A model generated the notes under the pieces. It was not told the origin of the DNA. It was given only the letters and a program-made list of their open reading frames with translations, and did no database searches. Both the position numbers and the translations under genes were made by a program. Positions 33,340 to 41,453 of a stretch of DNA of 64,000 bases are shown piece by piece. The stretch is from Brevibacillus_D fluminis_A (GTDB lineage: Bacteria; Bacillota; Bacilli; Brevibacillales; Brevibacillaceae), in contig NZ_CM125436.1 of the NCBI RefSeq assembly GCF_052072235.1, positions 4,086,001 through 4,150,000 of the forward strand, read 5' to 3'. Numbering within the stretch: position 1 is the first letter of the stretch; each line of letters starts with the position of its first letter.

Positions 33340-35016
33340 ATGCCAAAACGTAGAAGCGATATGATCAAAAAAGGCTTTGACCGTGCACCGCACCGTAGCT
33401 TGCTGCGTGCTGCCGGCGTAAAAGACGAAGATTTCGACAAACCATTTATTGCGATTTGCAACTCTTATATCGACATCATTCCCGGCCATGTCCATTTGCA
33501 AGAATTCGGCAAGCTGGTAAAAGAAGCGGTTCGCGAAGCAGGCGGCGTGCCGTTTGAATTCAATACGATCGGCGTCGACGACGGAATCGCCATGGGCCAC
33601 ATCGGCATGCGCTACTCCCTGCCAAGCCGTGACATCATCGCGGACAGCCTGGAAACCGTTGTCGCTGCGCACTGGTTCGACGGAATGATCTGTATTCCGA
33701 ACTGCGACAAAATCACGCCGGGCATGATCATGGGCGCCCTGCGCGTCAACATCCCGACGCTGTTCGTGTCCGGCGGTCCGATGAAAGCCGGTAAAACGAG
33801 CGATGGCCGCTCCATTTCGCTTTCCTCCGTATTCGAAGGCGTTGGCGCGTACCAAGCAGGCAAAATCAATGACGCACAGCTGGAAGAGCTGGAGCAATTC
33901 GGCTGTCCGACCTGCGGCTCCTGCTCCGGCATGTTCACCGCCAACTCGATGAACTGCCTGTGCGAAGCGCTGGGACTGGCGCTGCCAGGTAACGGTACGA
34001 TCCTCGCGATTTCCGAAGAACGCCGCGAATTGATCAAGTCTACTGCAAAACATTTGATGGAACTGATCGATCGCGACATCAAGCCGCGCGATATCGTGAC
34101 ACTGGAAGCGATTGACGATGCGTTCGCATTGGATATGGCGATGGGCGGCTCGACCAATACCGTTCTCCATACACTGGCGATCGCGCACGAAGCAGGGCTC
34201 GAATACCCGATCGAGCGCATCAACCAGGTCGCAGAGCGCGTGCCGCACATTTGCAAACTGGCGCCAGCTTCCGACTACCATATCGAGGATTGCCACAATG
34301 CAGGCGGCGTGACCGCAGTGCTCAACGAGCTGTCCAAAAAAGAAGGCGCGCTGCACCTCGACCGCATCACCGTCACCGGCAAAACGCTGCGCGAAAACAT
34401 TGCGGGCCATGACATTACCGATACCGATGTCATCCGTACCCTGGACAATCCGTACAGTGCGAAAGGCGGCTTGGCTGTCCTGTTCGGAAATCTCGCGCCA
34501 GAAGGCTCCATCATCAAAACAGGCGCGGTTGATCCGTCGATTCGCCGCCATGAAGGTCCGGCAATCTGCTTCGATTCCCAGGATGAAGCATTGGCTGGCA
34601 TCGCCAACGGCAAAGTAAAAGAAGGGCACGTCGTCATCATCCGTTACGAAGGGCCAAAAGGCGGCCCCGGTATGCCGGAAATGCTCGCCCCTACCTCGCA
34701 AATCGTCGGTATGGGACTCGGGGCCAAAGTCGCTTTGGTCACCGACGGACGTTTCTCCGGCGCATCCCGCGGGATCAGCATCGGCCACGTATCGCCGGAA
34801 GCGGCAGAAGGCGGCCCGATCGCATTCGTACACGATGGCGACATCGTCAGCATCGATATGGAAACCCGTTCCATCGAACTGAAAATCTCGGAAGAAGAAA
34901 TGGCGAGCCGCAAAGCGGAATGGAAAGGCTTTGAGCCAAAAGTCAAAACCGGCTTGCTCGCACGCTATTCCAAGCTCGTGACAAATGCAAGCAAAGGCGG
35001 CGTCCTGAAAATCTAA
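33340..35016 (+). CDS. ilvD: Dihydroxy-acid dehydratase
   Basis: 558 aa, full family length. Catalyses dehydration of 2,3-dihydroxy-3-methyl(valerate/butanoate) to the 2-keto acids of isoleucine and valine synthesis, using an Fe-S cluster. Cluster ligands are visible in CIPNCDKITPGM and GCPTCGSCSGMF; the substrate/Mg loop is NTIGVDDGIAMGHIGM. The family C-terminal motif VTDGRFSGASRG is intact. GGAAAGGAAG precedes ATG at 33340. It stands alone, with its own promoter and terminator and no other ilv gene in the window. Confidence 0.96.
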   Translation: MPKRRSDMIKKGFDRAPHRSLLRAAGVKDEDFDKPFIAICNSYIDIIPGHVHLQEFGKLVKEAVREAGGVPFEFNTIGVDDGIAMGHIGMRYSLPSRDIIADSLETVVAAHWFDGMICIPNCDKITPGMIMGALRVNIPTLFVSGGPMKAGKTSDGRSISLSSVFEGVGAYQAGKINDAQLEELEQFGCPTCGSCSGMFTANSMNCLCEALGLALPGNGTILAISEERRELIKSTAKHLMELIDRDIKPRDIVTLEAIDDAFALDMAMGGSTNTVLHTLAIAHEAGLEYPIERINQVAERVPHICKLAPASDYHIEDCHNAGGVTAVLNELSKKEGALHLDRITVTGKTLRENIAGHDITDTDVIRTLDNPYSAKGGLAVLFGNLAPEGSIIKTGAVDPSIRRHEGPAICFDSQDEALAGIANGKVKEGHVVIIRYEGPKGGPGMPEMLAPTSQIVGMGLGAKVALVTDGRFSGASRGISIGHVSPEAAEGGPIAFVHDGDIVSIDMETRSIELKISEEEMASRKAEWKGFEPKVKTGLLARYSKLVTNASKGGVLKI

Positions 35017-35038
35017 AGCTGTCTTTCCAACAACAAAT

Positions 35039-35085
35039 CCCCGGCCTTGCCAACCTGTTTGGCGAGCACCGGGGGTTTTCCTTTT
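35039..35085 (+). terminator. ilvD terminator
   Basis: CCCCGG-CCT-TGCCAA loop TTTGGCGA-GCA-CCGGGG followed by GTTTTCCTTTTCC. Confidence 0.8.
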
Positions 35086-35094
35086 CCACAACGC

Positions 35095-35133
35095 ACAAAA
35101 GCTGCCGGGCCGGATCGCTCGACAGCTGTTTTC
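35095..35133 (-). terminator. Terminator of the anti-sigma-like gene
   Basis: Minus strand AAAACAGCTGTC...GGCAGCTTTT, a weak hairpin ten bases past the stop at 35143. Confidence 0.5.
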
Positions 35134-35142
35134 GTACATGGC

Positions 35143-36423
35143 TTATTGGGCCATCTGATTGACGGTTCCTCTCGGGTAGAGGACGTTCACATGATCAATC
35201 GTCGGGTCAGGAATCGCTGTGGTCGGCAGCGGGAATACCACCTTGAGCTGATAATCCGGGCTGACTTGGTAGACCTCGATTTGCTGATCGCCGATCTTGA
35301 CGGTTTCCGTCGGTTTGCCTAACGTTTTCAACGCTTGCGATTTCGTGATTTGACGGAGCTGGTAATCGTACGAACGGATCTCGACGATTTGATCCCCTTT
35401 GTTGCTGGCAAGCACGACGCTTTTATCCGGGAACACCGAGTACAGCAGGCCATTGACGAAATCTTGGCGGGACGGCTTGCCCCATTCCCGTTGCATCTCA
35501 TCGATCATCGACTTGCCTACCGTAACCGGAACTTCAAGCAGCTGGCCTTTAGCCGCGTTCGTCTTCAGCTCGCCCAGCAGCTCGTCTGGCGCTCGCTGTG
35601 CCATCAGATTGACCGCGCCTTGCGGATAGCGGACAACGACGTACTGGATCGCAGGATCAGGCTTTTGCTTGGTTGCCGCGGGGAATACGACCTCGAACAA
35701 ATACTTGTCGTTCGGTTTGTAGACGTAGACGGTCTGGTCGTTGATCGTCGTATGAATGCTGTGCGGCAGCCCTAACGCTTGCTTGGTCTGCTTCATCGTC
35801 AATTTCGTCAGAGCCGGGGTCTGGTACCGAATCTCGACGACCTGCATGCCTTTGTTAAAGCCGATATCCAGCCCTTTCTTGGTGTAGGTGTTAAAGGTGA
35901 GACCATCTTCGAAACGAGTCGCGTCAGGCTTGCCCCACTGTTTTTCATACGTGTCAATCGCCGAGTTCTCGACGGAAATGCCGCCCTTCTCCACCTGCCC
36001 TTGGCGCGACAGCGCAAACAGCTGCTTGAGCAGCGAGCCGTCTCTTTCAGCGGTTGCGATCGGGGCAGCCGGATCGGATTGGGCCGGTGGCACCTGATTT
36101 TGCGTAGGCACAGGCGATGGCGTCGTGGCAAGCGACGGGTCAGGCTGTTTCGCGGTAACCGACTCCGGCAGCGGCGCTTGCGCTACCTGCTGGTCCTGAT
36201 GCTTCATCACGGACGCGCCGACCCATACCGCGCCGACGAGCGCGCATACCGCGATCCCTTTGCCGAGGAGAGAGAATGATCCTCTCGTGCGCGTCTGTCT
36301 CATGTAGCGTTTTTCCTCCTGCATGACGTTCTCCAGTATTTGTTGCTTTTTTTCCTTGTCCAGTGAAAATCCCGGCAGTTCCCGAAGCTTTTGCAGCAAT
36401 TCCTGGCCTGTTTTATCGGACAT
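35143..36423 (-). CDS. Anti-sigma-like membrane protein with two DUF4309 domains
   Basis: 426 aa. The cytoplasmic N-terminal ~50 residues are charged and lack the zinc-binding HxxxCxxC of ZAS anti-sigma factors. One membrane helix follows (LLGKGIAVCALVGAVWVGAS), then a Pro/Gln-rich linker and two tandem extracellular DUF4309 repeats. Each repeat has a WGKPDATRF-type opening, GFNKGMQVVEIRYQ / ASNKGDQIVEIRSYDYQ, LGLPHS / LGKPTE and a FEVVFP / LKVVFP end. The ATG overlaps the sigma gene by 11 nt, so the pair is coupled. I infer that it holds the sigma factor until the outer domains sense an envelope signal. Confidence 0.82.
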   Translation of the reverse strand: MSDKTGQELLQKLRELPGFSLDKEKKQQILENVMQEEKRYMRQTRTRGSFSLLGKGIAVCALVGAVWVGASVMKHQDQQVAQAPLPESVTAKQPDPSLATTPSPVPTQNQVPPAQSDPAAPIATAERDGSLLKQLFALSRQGQVEKGGISVENSAIDTYEKQWGKPDATRFEDGLTFNTYTKKGLDIGFNKGMQVVEIRYQTPALTKLTMKQTKQALGLPHSIHTTINDQTVYVYKPNDKYLFEVVFPAATKQKPDPAIQYVVVRYPQGAVNLMAQRAPDELLGELKTNAAKGQLLEVPVTVGKSMIDEMQREWGKPSRQDFVNGLLYSVFPDKSVVLASNKGDQIVEIRSYDYQLRQITKSQALKTLGKPTETVKIGDQQIEVYQVSPDYQLKVVFPLPTTAIPDPTIDHVNVLYPRGTVNQMAQ

Positions 36424-36943
36424 GCTTGATCAACTCCCTTTCATCCGCATAATCGCCCATCTGTGCTCTCAATGCTTTCATCGCGCGGTGCATCGTAACG
36501 TTGACTTTGTTCTCGCTGCAGTCCAAAATTTCAGCGGTTTGGGCCGCTGACAGCTCCTTGATTCCGCGCAGGATCAGCACCTCGCGATAGTTGGGCTTGA
36601 GCCGGGACAAGGCTGCATACAGCTGCGCCTTCTCTTCGCCTTGCGTCACGATTTCATCGGGGGCTTGCTCATTGGCCTGCACGTTTGCAAGCCAGCTTTC
36701 GGGCAAAAAGCTCCACCTGCGATTTTTTCGCGCGAAGTCGATCGCCGTATTGCGCGCAATCGTCAACAGCCACGTTTTGGGATGGGAACGCCCTGCAAAC
36801 GTCTCATAGGCTTTGAGCGCTTTGATAAACACTTCCTGCACCATATCTTCCACGTCTCTGCTGCCTGTGTAATATACCAGGTACCGGAATACGTCATCAC
36901 AGTAGAGTTCAAACAATCGCTTGATTGATTCTTGTCTGTCCAC
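36413..36943 (-). CDS. ECF-family RNA polymerase sigma factor
   Basis: 176 aa from GTG at 36943 (GGAGG five bases upstream). Region 2 is FELYCDDVFRYLVYYTGSRD-VEDMVQEVFIKALKAYETF, and region 4 with its HTH is LSRLKPNYREVLILRGIKEL-SAAQTAEILDCSENKVNVTM. Upstream frame extension into the hairpin element is not coding. Its own promoter region has an ECF-type TGTAAT-N16-CGTC, consistent with autoregulation. A similar site, TGAAAC-N16-CGTC, stands before the PBP1A gene at 44467-44492, pointing to a cell-envelope regulon. The nearest relatives by eye are the SigX/YlaC/SigV group. Confidence 0.92.
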   Translation of the reverse strand: MDRQESIKRLFELYCDDVFRYLVYYTGSRDVEDMVQEVFIKALKAYETFAGRSHPKTWLLTIARNTAIDFARKNRRWSFLPESWLANVQANEQAPDEIVTQGEEKAQLYAALSRLKPNYREVLILRGIKELSAAQTAEILDCSENKVNVTMHRAMKALRAQMGDYADERELIKHVR

Positions 36944-36982
36944 TTGTTCCTCCACCTTGTTGATTGGTTGGTATGGAATTAG

Positions 36983-37008
36983 ACGATACCATGTTTCGGA
37001 TATTACAC
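36983..37008 (-). promoter_or_regulatory. Candidate ECF autoregulatory promoter
   Basis: Minus strand: TGTAAT (37003-37008), a 16-nt spacer, and CGTC (36983-36986) followed by TA, 40 nt before the sigma gene start. This matches the SigX-like -35 TGTAAC and the general ECF -10 CGTC. Confidence 0.6.
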
Positions 37009-37048
37009 TTTCCGCGAAAAAATAAATAGTTGCTGTAGTGGAGGCCCG

Positions 37049-37264
37049 GGGATTTTCGGAAACAAGTTGCGCGGCGCTGTTACGATGCCTGCTGGGGGTC
37101 TGTGATGACCGGCTCCGCGGAAAAAGGGAAACTGCGCCCCAATGCCACACGCTGCGCGGCGGGAGTATCTCGATGATGATAGGGGGCGCAAAAGATGTTT
37201 CCCTTTTCCGCTACGCCTGAGCGGGCATCGTAAAGGCGCCGCTCCACTTATTTCCGAAAATCCC
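37049..37264. repeat. Long-hairpin repeat element, copy B
   Basis: A 216-nt imperfect palindrome in the 465-nt gap between the sigma gene and the next minus-strand gene. Pairings: GGGATTTTCGGAAA (37049-37062) with 37251-37264, perfect; GCGGCGC (37071-37077) with 37236-37242; TTACGATGCC (37080-37089) with GGCATCGTAA (37224-37233); GCGGAAAAAGGGAAAC (37117-37132) with 37197-37211, one bulge; GCGCCCC (37134-37140) with GGGGCGC (37183-37189). The apical 37134-37163 is identical to copy A. Relative to copy A, paired T-A became G-C, A-T became G-C, and an A/T pair was inserted on both arms. No gene is seen inside. Confidence 0.8.
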
Positions 37265-37324
37265 TTTGCTGCTGGTCTTCCTTATACGGCTCCTTTCCTT
37301 TTCAATAGAATCATTTACCAAAAC

Positions 37325-37366
37325 AAAAAAACTTCTATTGAAATGATCTTCAATAGAAGTTTTTCC
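37325..37366 (-). terminator. Terminator of the ThyX-like gene
   Basis: AACTTCTATTGAA (37330-37342) pairs with TTCAATAGAAGTT (37349-37361), flanked by T-runs in both directions; it is 43 nt past the minus-strand stop. Confidence 0.85.
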
Positions 37367-37408
37367 ATGAATCGCCCCGATGTTGCGTGCGGGGGAAAGT
37401 TTTTTCCG

Positions 37409-38341
37409 TTATTTGTTCATTTTTTCCCACATGGTCGGGGCTTCTTTGCCGACGGTTTGCATCAAGAGTTCGTACAGATTGGTGCTGCCGCGCTCTTCCG
37501 GGGACAGGTTGCGCTCCGCCAGCGTGAAAAGGTCATCGATCGTCAGCTGCTTGTCCCGCAGGGTGCGCATCGCCTTTTCCCATGCGACCGTGTGCGGACC
37601 GTGGTAATCGCGCAGCGTCTCCCATTTGGTGCGGTCGAGCTTGAGGCAGCATTCGAACATGTCGCCGACGACATCGACGGTTGCGCCTTGTGCGCCGCGC
37701 TCGAACAAGCGTTGGCGGAACACGTTTTTGATCAGTGCTTCTTCGCTGAATTCCATCAAAAACGGCGGCATGATATAACCGACTGGCAAGAGCGAACGCG
37801 CTGCCTGGAGCTGCTCGGAAGGGCGTTCCGCATCGCGTTTGGTCAATTCAACGACTTCCTGGATCATCGGCATCGCGCGGTCGATGTAGGCTTGCGGGTC
37901 TCTTGCCTCCGCCGGAACCTCATAGCCCCACGGCAAATTGGCGCGCTGCCCGCCTGCGATACGCGATGGACGTCCCACCGTATACGTCACCAAGTGATCG
38001 TACACCGGCTTGCCCACGCCGACGAACATGAACAGGATCGACTCGCCGCGGATCGGTTCATACGAATGGTGCGCCTTGACCATTTTGGTGAGAAAGCGCT
38101 CCTTGTTCGCCATATCATCGTATTTGCCCAAATACAGCGCCGCTTTGAACGCGGAGTAGGCTCTGTTCGTATCGGTGGCCCGCAGCGCGATGATGCGCCC
38201 GGACTGCACCACCTGCTGGCCGCCTTCTTCTTCCAGCTGTTGAATCGCGCGCTCTATTTGAACCAATGCCGGCTCTACCCAATCACCGAAATGGACCCGT
38301 CCATTTTTTTGCAATTCGTCTCTATTTAATTGAAATGCCAT
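37409..38341 (-). CDS. ThyX-like (FAD-dependent thymidylate synthase-like) protein
   Basis: 310 aa; AGGGGAG lies seven bases before ATG at 38341. The central stretch YTVGRPSRIAGGQRANLP (residues about 120-137) sits where ThyX has its RHRxxSxNxxSxR motif. It is followed by a helical part and LPVGYIMPPFLMEFS and FRQRLFERGAQGATVDVVGD, which resemble the ThyX C-terminal FLxxRLxxxAQxEIR region. The ThyX motif itself is not intact (one R-x-S and Q-R only), so activity as a thymidylate synthase is doubtful. It could instead be a divergent paralog acting on another substrate. Expressed as a single gene. Confidence 0.45.
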   Translation of the reverse strand: MAFQLNRDELQKNGRVHFGDWVEPALVQIERAIQQLEEEGGQQVVQSGRIIALRATDTNRAYSAFKAALYLGKYDDMANKERFLTKMVKAHHSYEPIRGESILFMFVGVGKPVYDHLVTYTVGRPSRIAGGQRANLPWGYEVPAEARDPQAYIDRAMPMIQEVVELTKRDAERPSEQLQAARSLLPVGYIMPPFLMEFSEEALIKNVFRQRLFERGAQGATVDVVGDMFECCLKLDRTKWETLRDYHGPHTVAWEKAMRTLRDKQLTIDDLFTLAERNLSPEERGSTNLYELLMQTVGKEAPTMWEKMNK

Positions 38342-38406
38342 GAAGCTTCTCCCCTTCCATCGTCATACCTCATCTATTGTACCACATCAAAGCCAAATCT
38401 TTTGTC

Positions 38407-38434
38407 TTGCAATCCGATCAGCTTAGATTATAAA
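38407..38434 (+). promoter_or_regulatory. trmB promoter
   Basis: -35 TTGCAA (38407-38412), a 16-nt spacer, and -10 TATAAA (38429-38434), 35 nt before the start codon. Confidence 0.5.
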
Positions 38435-38469
38435 TTGGTATAGATAGTGAGGCAGTTAAGGAGGAACTT

Positions 38470-39162
38470 ATGCGTTTACGAAATATTCCTGGCGCTGAGG
38501 AAACATTGCGCCAATACCCTGTATTTGTCGCCAGCCCGACCTTGTTGAAAGGAAAGTGGCGCGAGCATTTTGGCAATGACAACCCGATCCATGTCGAAAT
38601 CGGCTGCGGGAAAGGCCGTTTCATCACGACGCTGGCCGCGCGCCATCCGGAACGCAATTTCATCGCCATCGAGCTGAAGGCTGAAGTGATTTTGCGCTCC
38701 GCGCAGAAGACCGAGATGCAGACCATTCCCAATTTGGCGATGGTTCAGTATAATGCGGCGATGCTTTCCGACCTGTTTGCGGAAGGCGAACTCGCCTGCA
38801 TTTATCTCAATTTCAGCGATCCGTGGCCAAAGGCGCGCCATTACAAGCGTCGTCTCACCTATAAAACGTTTCTCGCGCTGTACCGCAGCGTGCTTGCACC
38901 AGACGGCCACATCGAGCTGAAAACCGATAACGAAGGCTTGTTCGAGTTTTCGCTCAACCAATTTGCCAACGAAGGCTTTCAGCTGCACAACATCACCTTC
39001 GACCTGCATCGGTCCGCACAGGCAGAAGGCAATGTGATGACCGAATATGAACAGCGTTTTTCCGAGCGCGGCCAACGTATTTACCGCACGGAAGCGTTCG
39101 CTACCCCTCGTCAAACAGATCTGTCAAAAACCGCTGCCGATTCTCCAGAAAGCGGCGCGTAA
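38470..39162 (+). CDS. trmB: tRNA (guanine-N7-)-methyltransferase
   Basis: 230 aa. Transfers methyl from S-adenosylmethionine to G46 in the tRNA variable loop. SAM motif I is VEIGCGKGRFI; FIAIELK carries the ribose-binding acidic residue. The TrmB signature is LNFSDPWPKARHYKRRL followed by TDNEGLFEFS. AAGGAGG precedes ATG at 38470. The last ~20 residues (TPRQTDLSKTAADSPESGA) form a polar tail that overlaps the convergent AAA ATPase gene by 62 nt. Confidence 0.95.
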   Translation: MRLRNIPGAEETLRQYPVFVASPTLLKGKWREHFGNDNPIHVEIGCGKGRFITTLAARHPERNFIAIELKAEVILRSAQKTEMQTIPNLAMVQYNAAMLSDLFAEGELACIYLNFSDPWPKARHYKRRLTYKTFLALYRSVLAPDGHIELKTDNEGLFEFSLNQFANEGFQLHNITFDLHRSAQAEGNVMTEYEQRFSERGQRIYRTEAFATPRQTDLSKTAADSPESGA

Positions 39163-39835
39163 TCTGATAGTGATCCGTCTCTTCGTAGGCGATCGCTCGC
39201 AGCGGGGCCGAATCAAAGGATAAAATCTGTGCCCCCGGATACCCCAACAAAATCGGAGAATGGGTCGCAATGATAAATTGCGATCCTCCCTCCCTCTCCA
39301 ATCTCCGCATGACCGCGAGCAGGGAAAGCTGTCGCGCCGGCGATAGCGCCGCCTCCGGCTCGTCCAGCAAATAAATTCCCTTTTTCCCGAATCGATGTGT
39401 GAACAACGCCAGAAATGCTTCCCCATGCGACTGCTCGTGCAGCGACTTGCCCCCATACGCTTCATAGCCTCTTACTGCCAACCGTGCCGTTTCATCGACA
39501 TGGCTGGCAAATTGATAAAAGCTCTCCGCCCGCAAAAAGAAACCTTGCGTCATTTTCGGCAGCCAGGACAGCCGGATGTAGTCGCCAAACGCCGCTTCCC
39601 CCCGGTCAACATGATAATAATTGTTGCGCCCCCCGCTCCCGGTGTTGAACTCGCACTGGTACGCGATCGCCTCCAGAAGCGTCGATTTGCCTGATCCGTT
39701 CTCGCCGACAAAAAATGTGACGTTGCGGGGGAATTCAATCGTATCGACTTTTGCCAATGACGGAATCGTAAACGGATAGTCCTGACTTTTCTCGGGAAAT
39801 TGGTCCCGCAAAATCGTTACGCTTTTCAAGTACAT
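39101..39835 (-). CDS. AAA family ATPase (RecF/ABC-type, YbgG-like)
   Basis: 244 aa from ATG at 39835 (GGAGGAAGGAAACAG upstream). Walker A FVGENGSGKSTLLEAIA; a short insert with YHVDRGEAAFGDYIRLSW; signature-like HGEAFLALFTHRF; Walker B GIYLLDEPEAALSP; switch FIIATHSPILLG. This is the single-domain AAA_21/AAA_23 architecture of soluble ATPases, often of unknown partner. Divergent from the L,D-transpeptidase gene and overlapping trmB tail to tail. Confidence 0.85.
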   Translation of the reverse strand: MYLKSVTILRDQFPEKSQDYPFTIPSLAKVDTIEFPRNVTFFVGENGSGKSTLLEAIAYQCEFNTGSGGRNNYYHVDRGEAAFGDYIRLSWLPKMTQGFFLRAESFYQFASHVDETARLAVRGYEAYGGKSLHEQSHGEAFLALFTHRFGKKGIYLLDEPEAALSPARQLSLLAVMRRLEREGGSQFIIATHSPILLGYPGAQILSFDSAPLRAIAYEETDHYQITRRFLENRQRFLTDLFDEG

Positions 39836-39904
39836 CTGTTTCCTTCCTCCTCGCCTAAACTTGTTACCAGTTCTTTCCGATACTTTCGGTAGGGGGGATA
39901 GCTG

Positions 39905-41386
39905 GTGACCAAAACCGATTTTCTCCAAGCCAAAGCTACGTATTTAATCGCCAATCCCACAGCGGATGAATTCACGTTTTACACGCATTTTGTGACGGCT
40001 CACCCGACGCTTGCGATCGGCTGGCTGATGCTTGGCCGCGAGTTCGAAAAGCGCGGCGAGCCGGACAAAGCATTCGATGCGTACCGGCGGGCCATGCACA
40101 GCCGGAAGCGCGATTCCTTCAGCGAAGAGGCTCGAGTAGCATACCAGACGATGCTGCGCACGCGAAAAGAGAAGCGCAGATCAGCATGGGTATGGCTGCG
40201 ACGCGGTCTGTTGACCTTGTTCACCTTGCTTGCCGTCTCGCTTCCTGCAGCCAACCGCAGCGGGGAACAGGCGCCACCCGCTCCTGCAGCGTCAAGCGCG
40301 GAACAGACGCCCGGCAAAAAAATACCGCTGCGTCATACAGAAGTCATCGCGGTGTCCGGCTCTGTCTCCAACGATCAGCTCGCCGTACAAATGAAGCGCT
40401 ATTTGCAATCGCGCCGCACGTATTACGACCATCCGTATACGGTCATCGCCGTCCCGGAGGAAGAAGGCATTCCGCTTTATACCCCTTTGCCGTTTTACCA
40501 ACCGCAGCGGATGCGCGGCATCGTGACCTATGATCCTTCCAGTGATACGATTACGGATGAAAAATGGTTTCACGCCGCTTGCGATTGCGGCGATGATCCG
40601 CTGGCAGCGAGCGCGCGCAAGGCGTTCCATGAAGAGCGCGTTGCGCTGGAAGAGACTCTGACGCTCCGCAATGCCCTGTACCGCACCTACCAGCGCACGG
40701 GAAAACTGCCTGAGCGGTTGGATGATTTGGCCCGCCCCTATCCGGCGAACAGCCTCCCGGCAATTCCTCAGCTCCTGGTTCCTCCGAAGCAGGCAGGGGA
40801 TGGCGCACCACAGAGGGCGCTGCCGGGCGAAGCGAGGTACATCGATTTTCCGTATCATCCGGATGCGCTCGTGAGCGACAACGTCTGGAAAAGCATGAGC
40901 AAGGTGCTCCCGCTTCCTTTTTATCCGGAACCGGCCATCCCGTTCGAGCCGATGCAGCTGTTTGTCCAGCAAAAAATGTTCAAGCTGCAGGTGATGAGCG
41001 GTCCACATCTGGTGCGGCAATATCCGATCGGAATCGGCAGAGAGGAACGGACGCCCGAGGGGTACTTTGCCATCCTGCAAAAAATCAGCCAGCCCGGCAG
41101 TGCGACCAATGCGTACGGGACGCGCGGCATGGTGTTTACGAGCGCGAACCATGCCATCCACGGCACCAACAAGCCGGAGAGCATCGGGCACGACGTCTCG
41201 CTCGGCTGTATCCGGCTGCACAACGCGGACGTTGAGGAGCTGTACTCGTTTGCGTCGCCCGGGACGGAGGTCATCATCTCCGATCAACCGAAGCCGCAGC
41301 TGAATTGGAAAAATCCGTCCCGGTTTTATTTGCCGACGGATGCCGATGAAGAGACGCCTGGCATCGTCTATCACTGGTTGAATTGA
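39905..41386 (+). CDS. Membrane-anchored L,D-transpeptidase (YkuD) with TPR-like N-terminus
   Basis: 493 aa from GTG at 39905 (AGGGGGG six to seven bases upstream). A cytoplasmic helical repeat (TLAIGWLMLGREFEKRGEPD, KAFDAYRRAM) is followed by one membrane helix (RGLLTLFTLLAVSLPAA), a Pro/Ala linker, a long middle region and a C-terminal YkuD domain: IGIGREERTPEGYF, MVFTSANHAIHGTNKPESIG and the catalytic SLGCIRLHN with Cys435. The enzyme makes 3-3 crosslinks or attaches proteins to peptidoglycan outside the membrane. The TPR-like head inside the cell is unusual for this family and could bind a cytoplasmic partner. Confidence 0.88.
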   Translation: MTKTDFLQAKATYLIANPTADEFTFYTHFVTAHPTLAIGWLMLGREFEKRGEPDKAFDAYRRAMHSRKRDSFSEEARVAYQTMLRTRKEKRRSAWVWLRRGLLTLFTLLAVSLPAANRSGEQAPPAPAASSAEQTPGKKIPLRHTEVIAVSGSVSNDQLAVQMKRYLQSRRTYYDHPYTVIAVPEEEGIPLYTPLPFYQPQRMRGIVTYDPSSDTITDEKWFHAACDCGDDPLAASARKAFHEERVALEETLTLRNALYRTYQRTGKLPERLDDLARPYPANSLPAIPQLLVPPKQAGDGAPQRALPGEARYIDFPYHPDALVSDNVWKSMSKVLPLPFYPEPAIPFEPMQLFVQQKMFKLQVMSGPHLVRQYPIGIGREERTPEGYFAILQKISQPGSATNAYGTRGMVFTSANHAIHGTNKPESIGHDVSLGCIRLHNADVEELYSFASPGTEVIISDQPKPQLNWKNPSRFYLPTDADEETPGIVYHWLN

Positions 41387-41392
41387 TGATAC

Positions 41393-41444
41393 AAAAAAAG
41401 GGCTACTCCGCATCATGCCTGATGACTGCGGACTAGCCCTTTTG
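41393..41444. terminator. Bidirectional terminator between convergent genes
   Basis: AAAAGGGCTA-C-TCCGC loop GCGGA-C-TAGCCCTTTT, with A-rich and T-rich flanks on both sides. Confidence 0.85.
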
Positions 41445-41453
41445 TATGTCAGC

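Noticed and set aside
36944..37150. N-terminal extension of the ECF sigma factor into hairpin copy B
   Set aside because: The GTG at 36943 has GGAGG at ideal spacing and gives a normal ECF length. The extension reads through a promoter-like region and the repeat.
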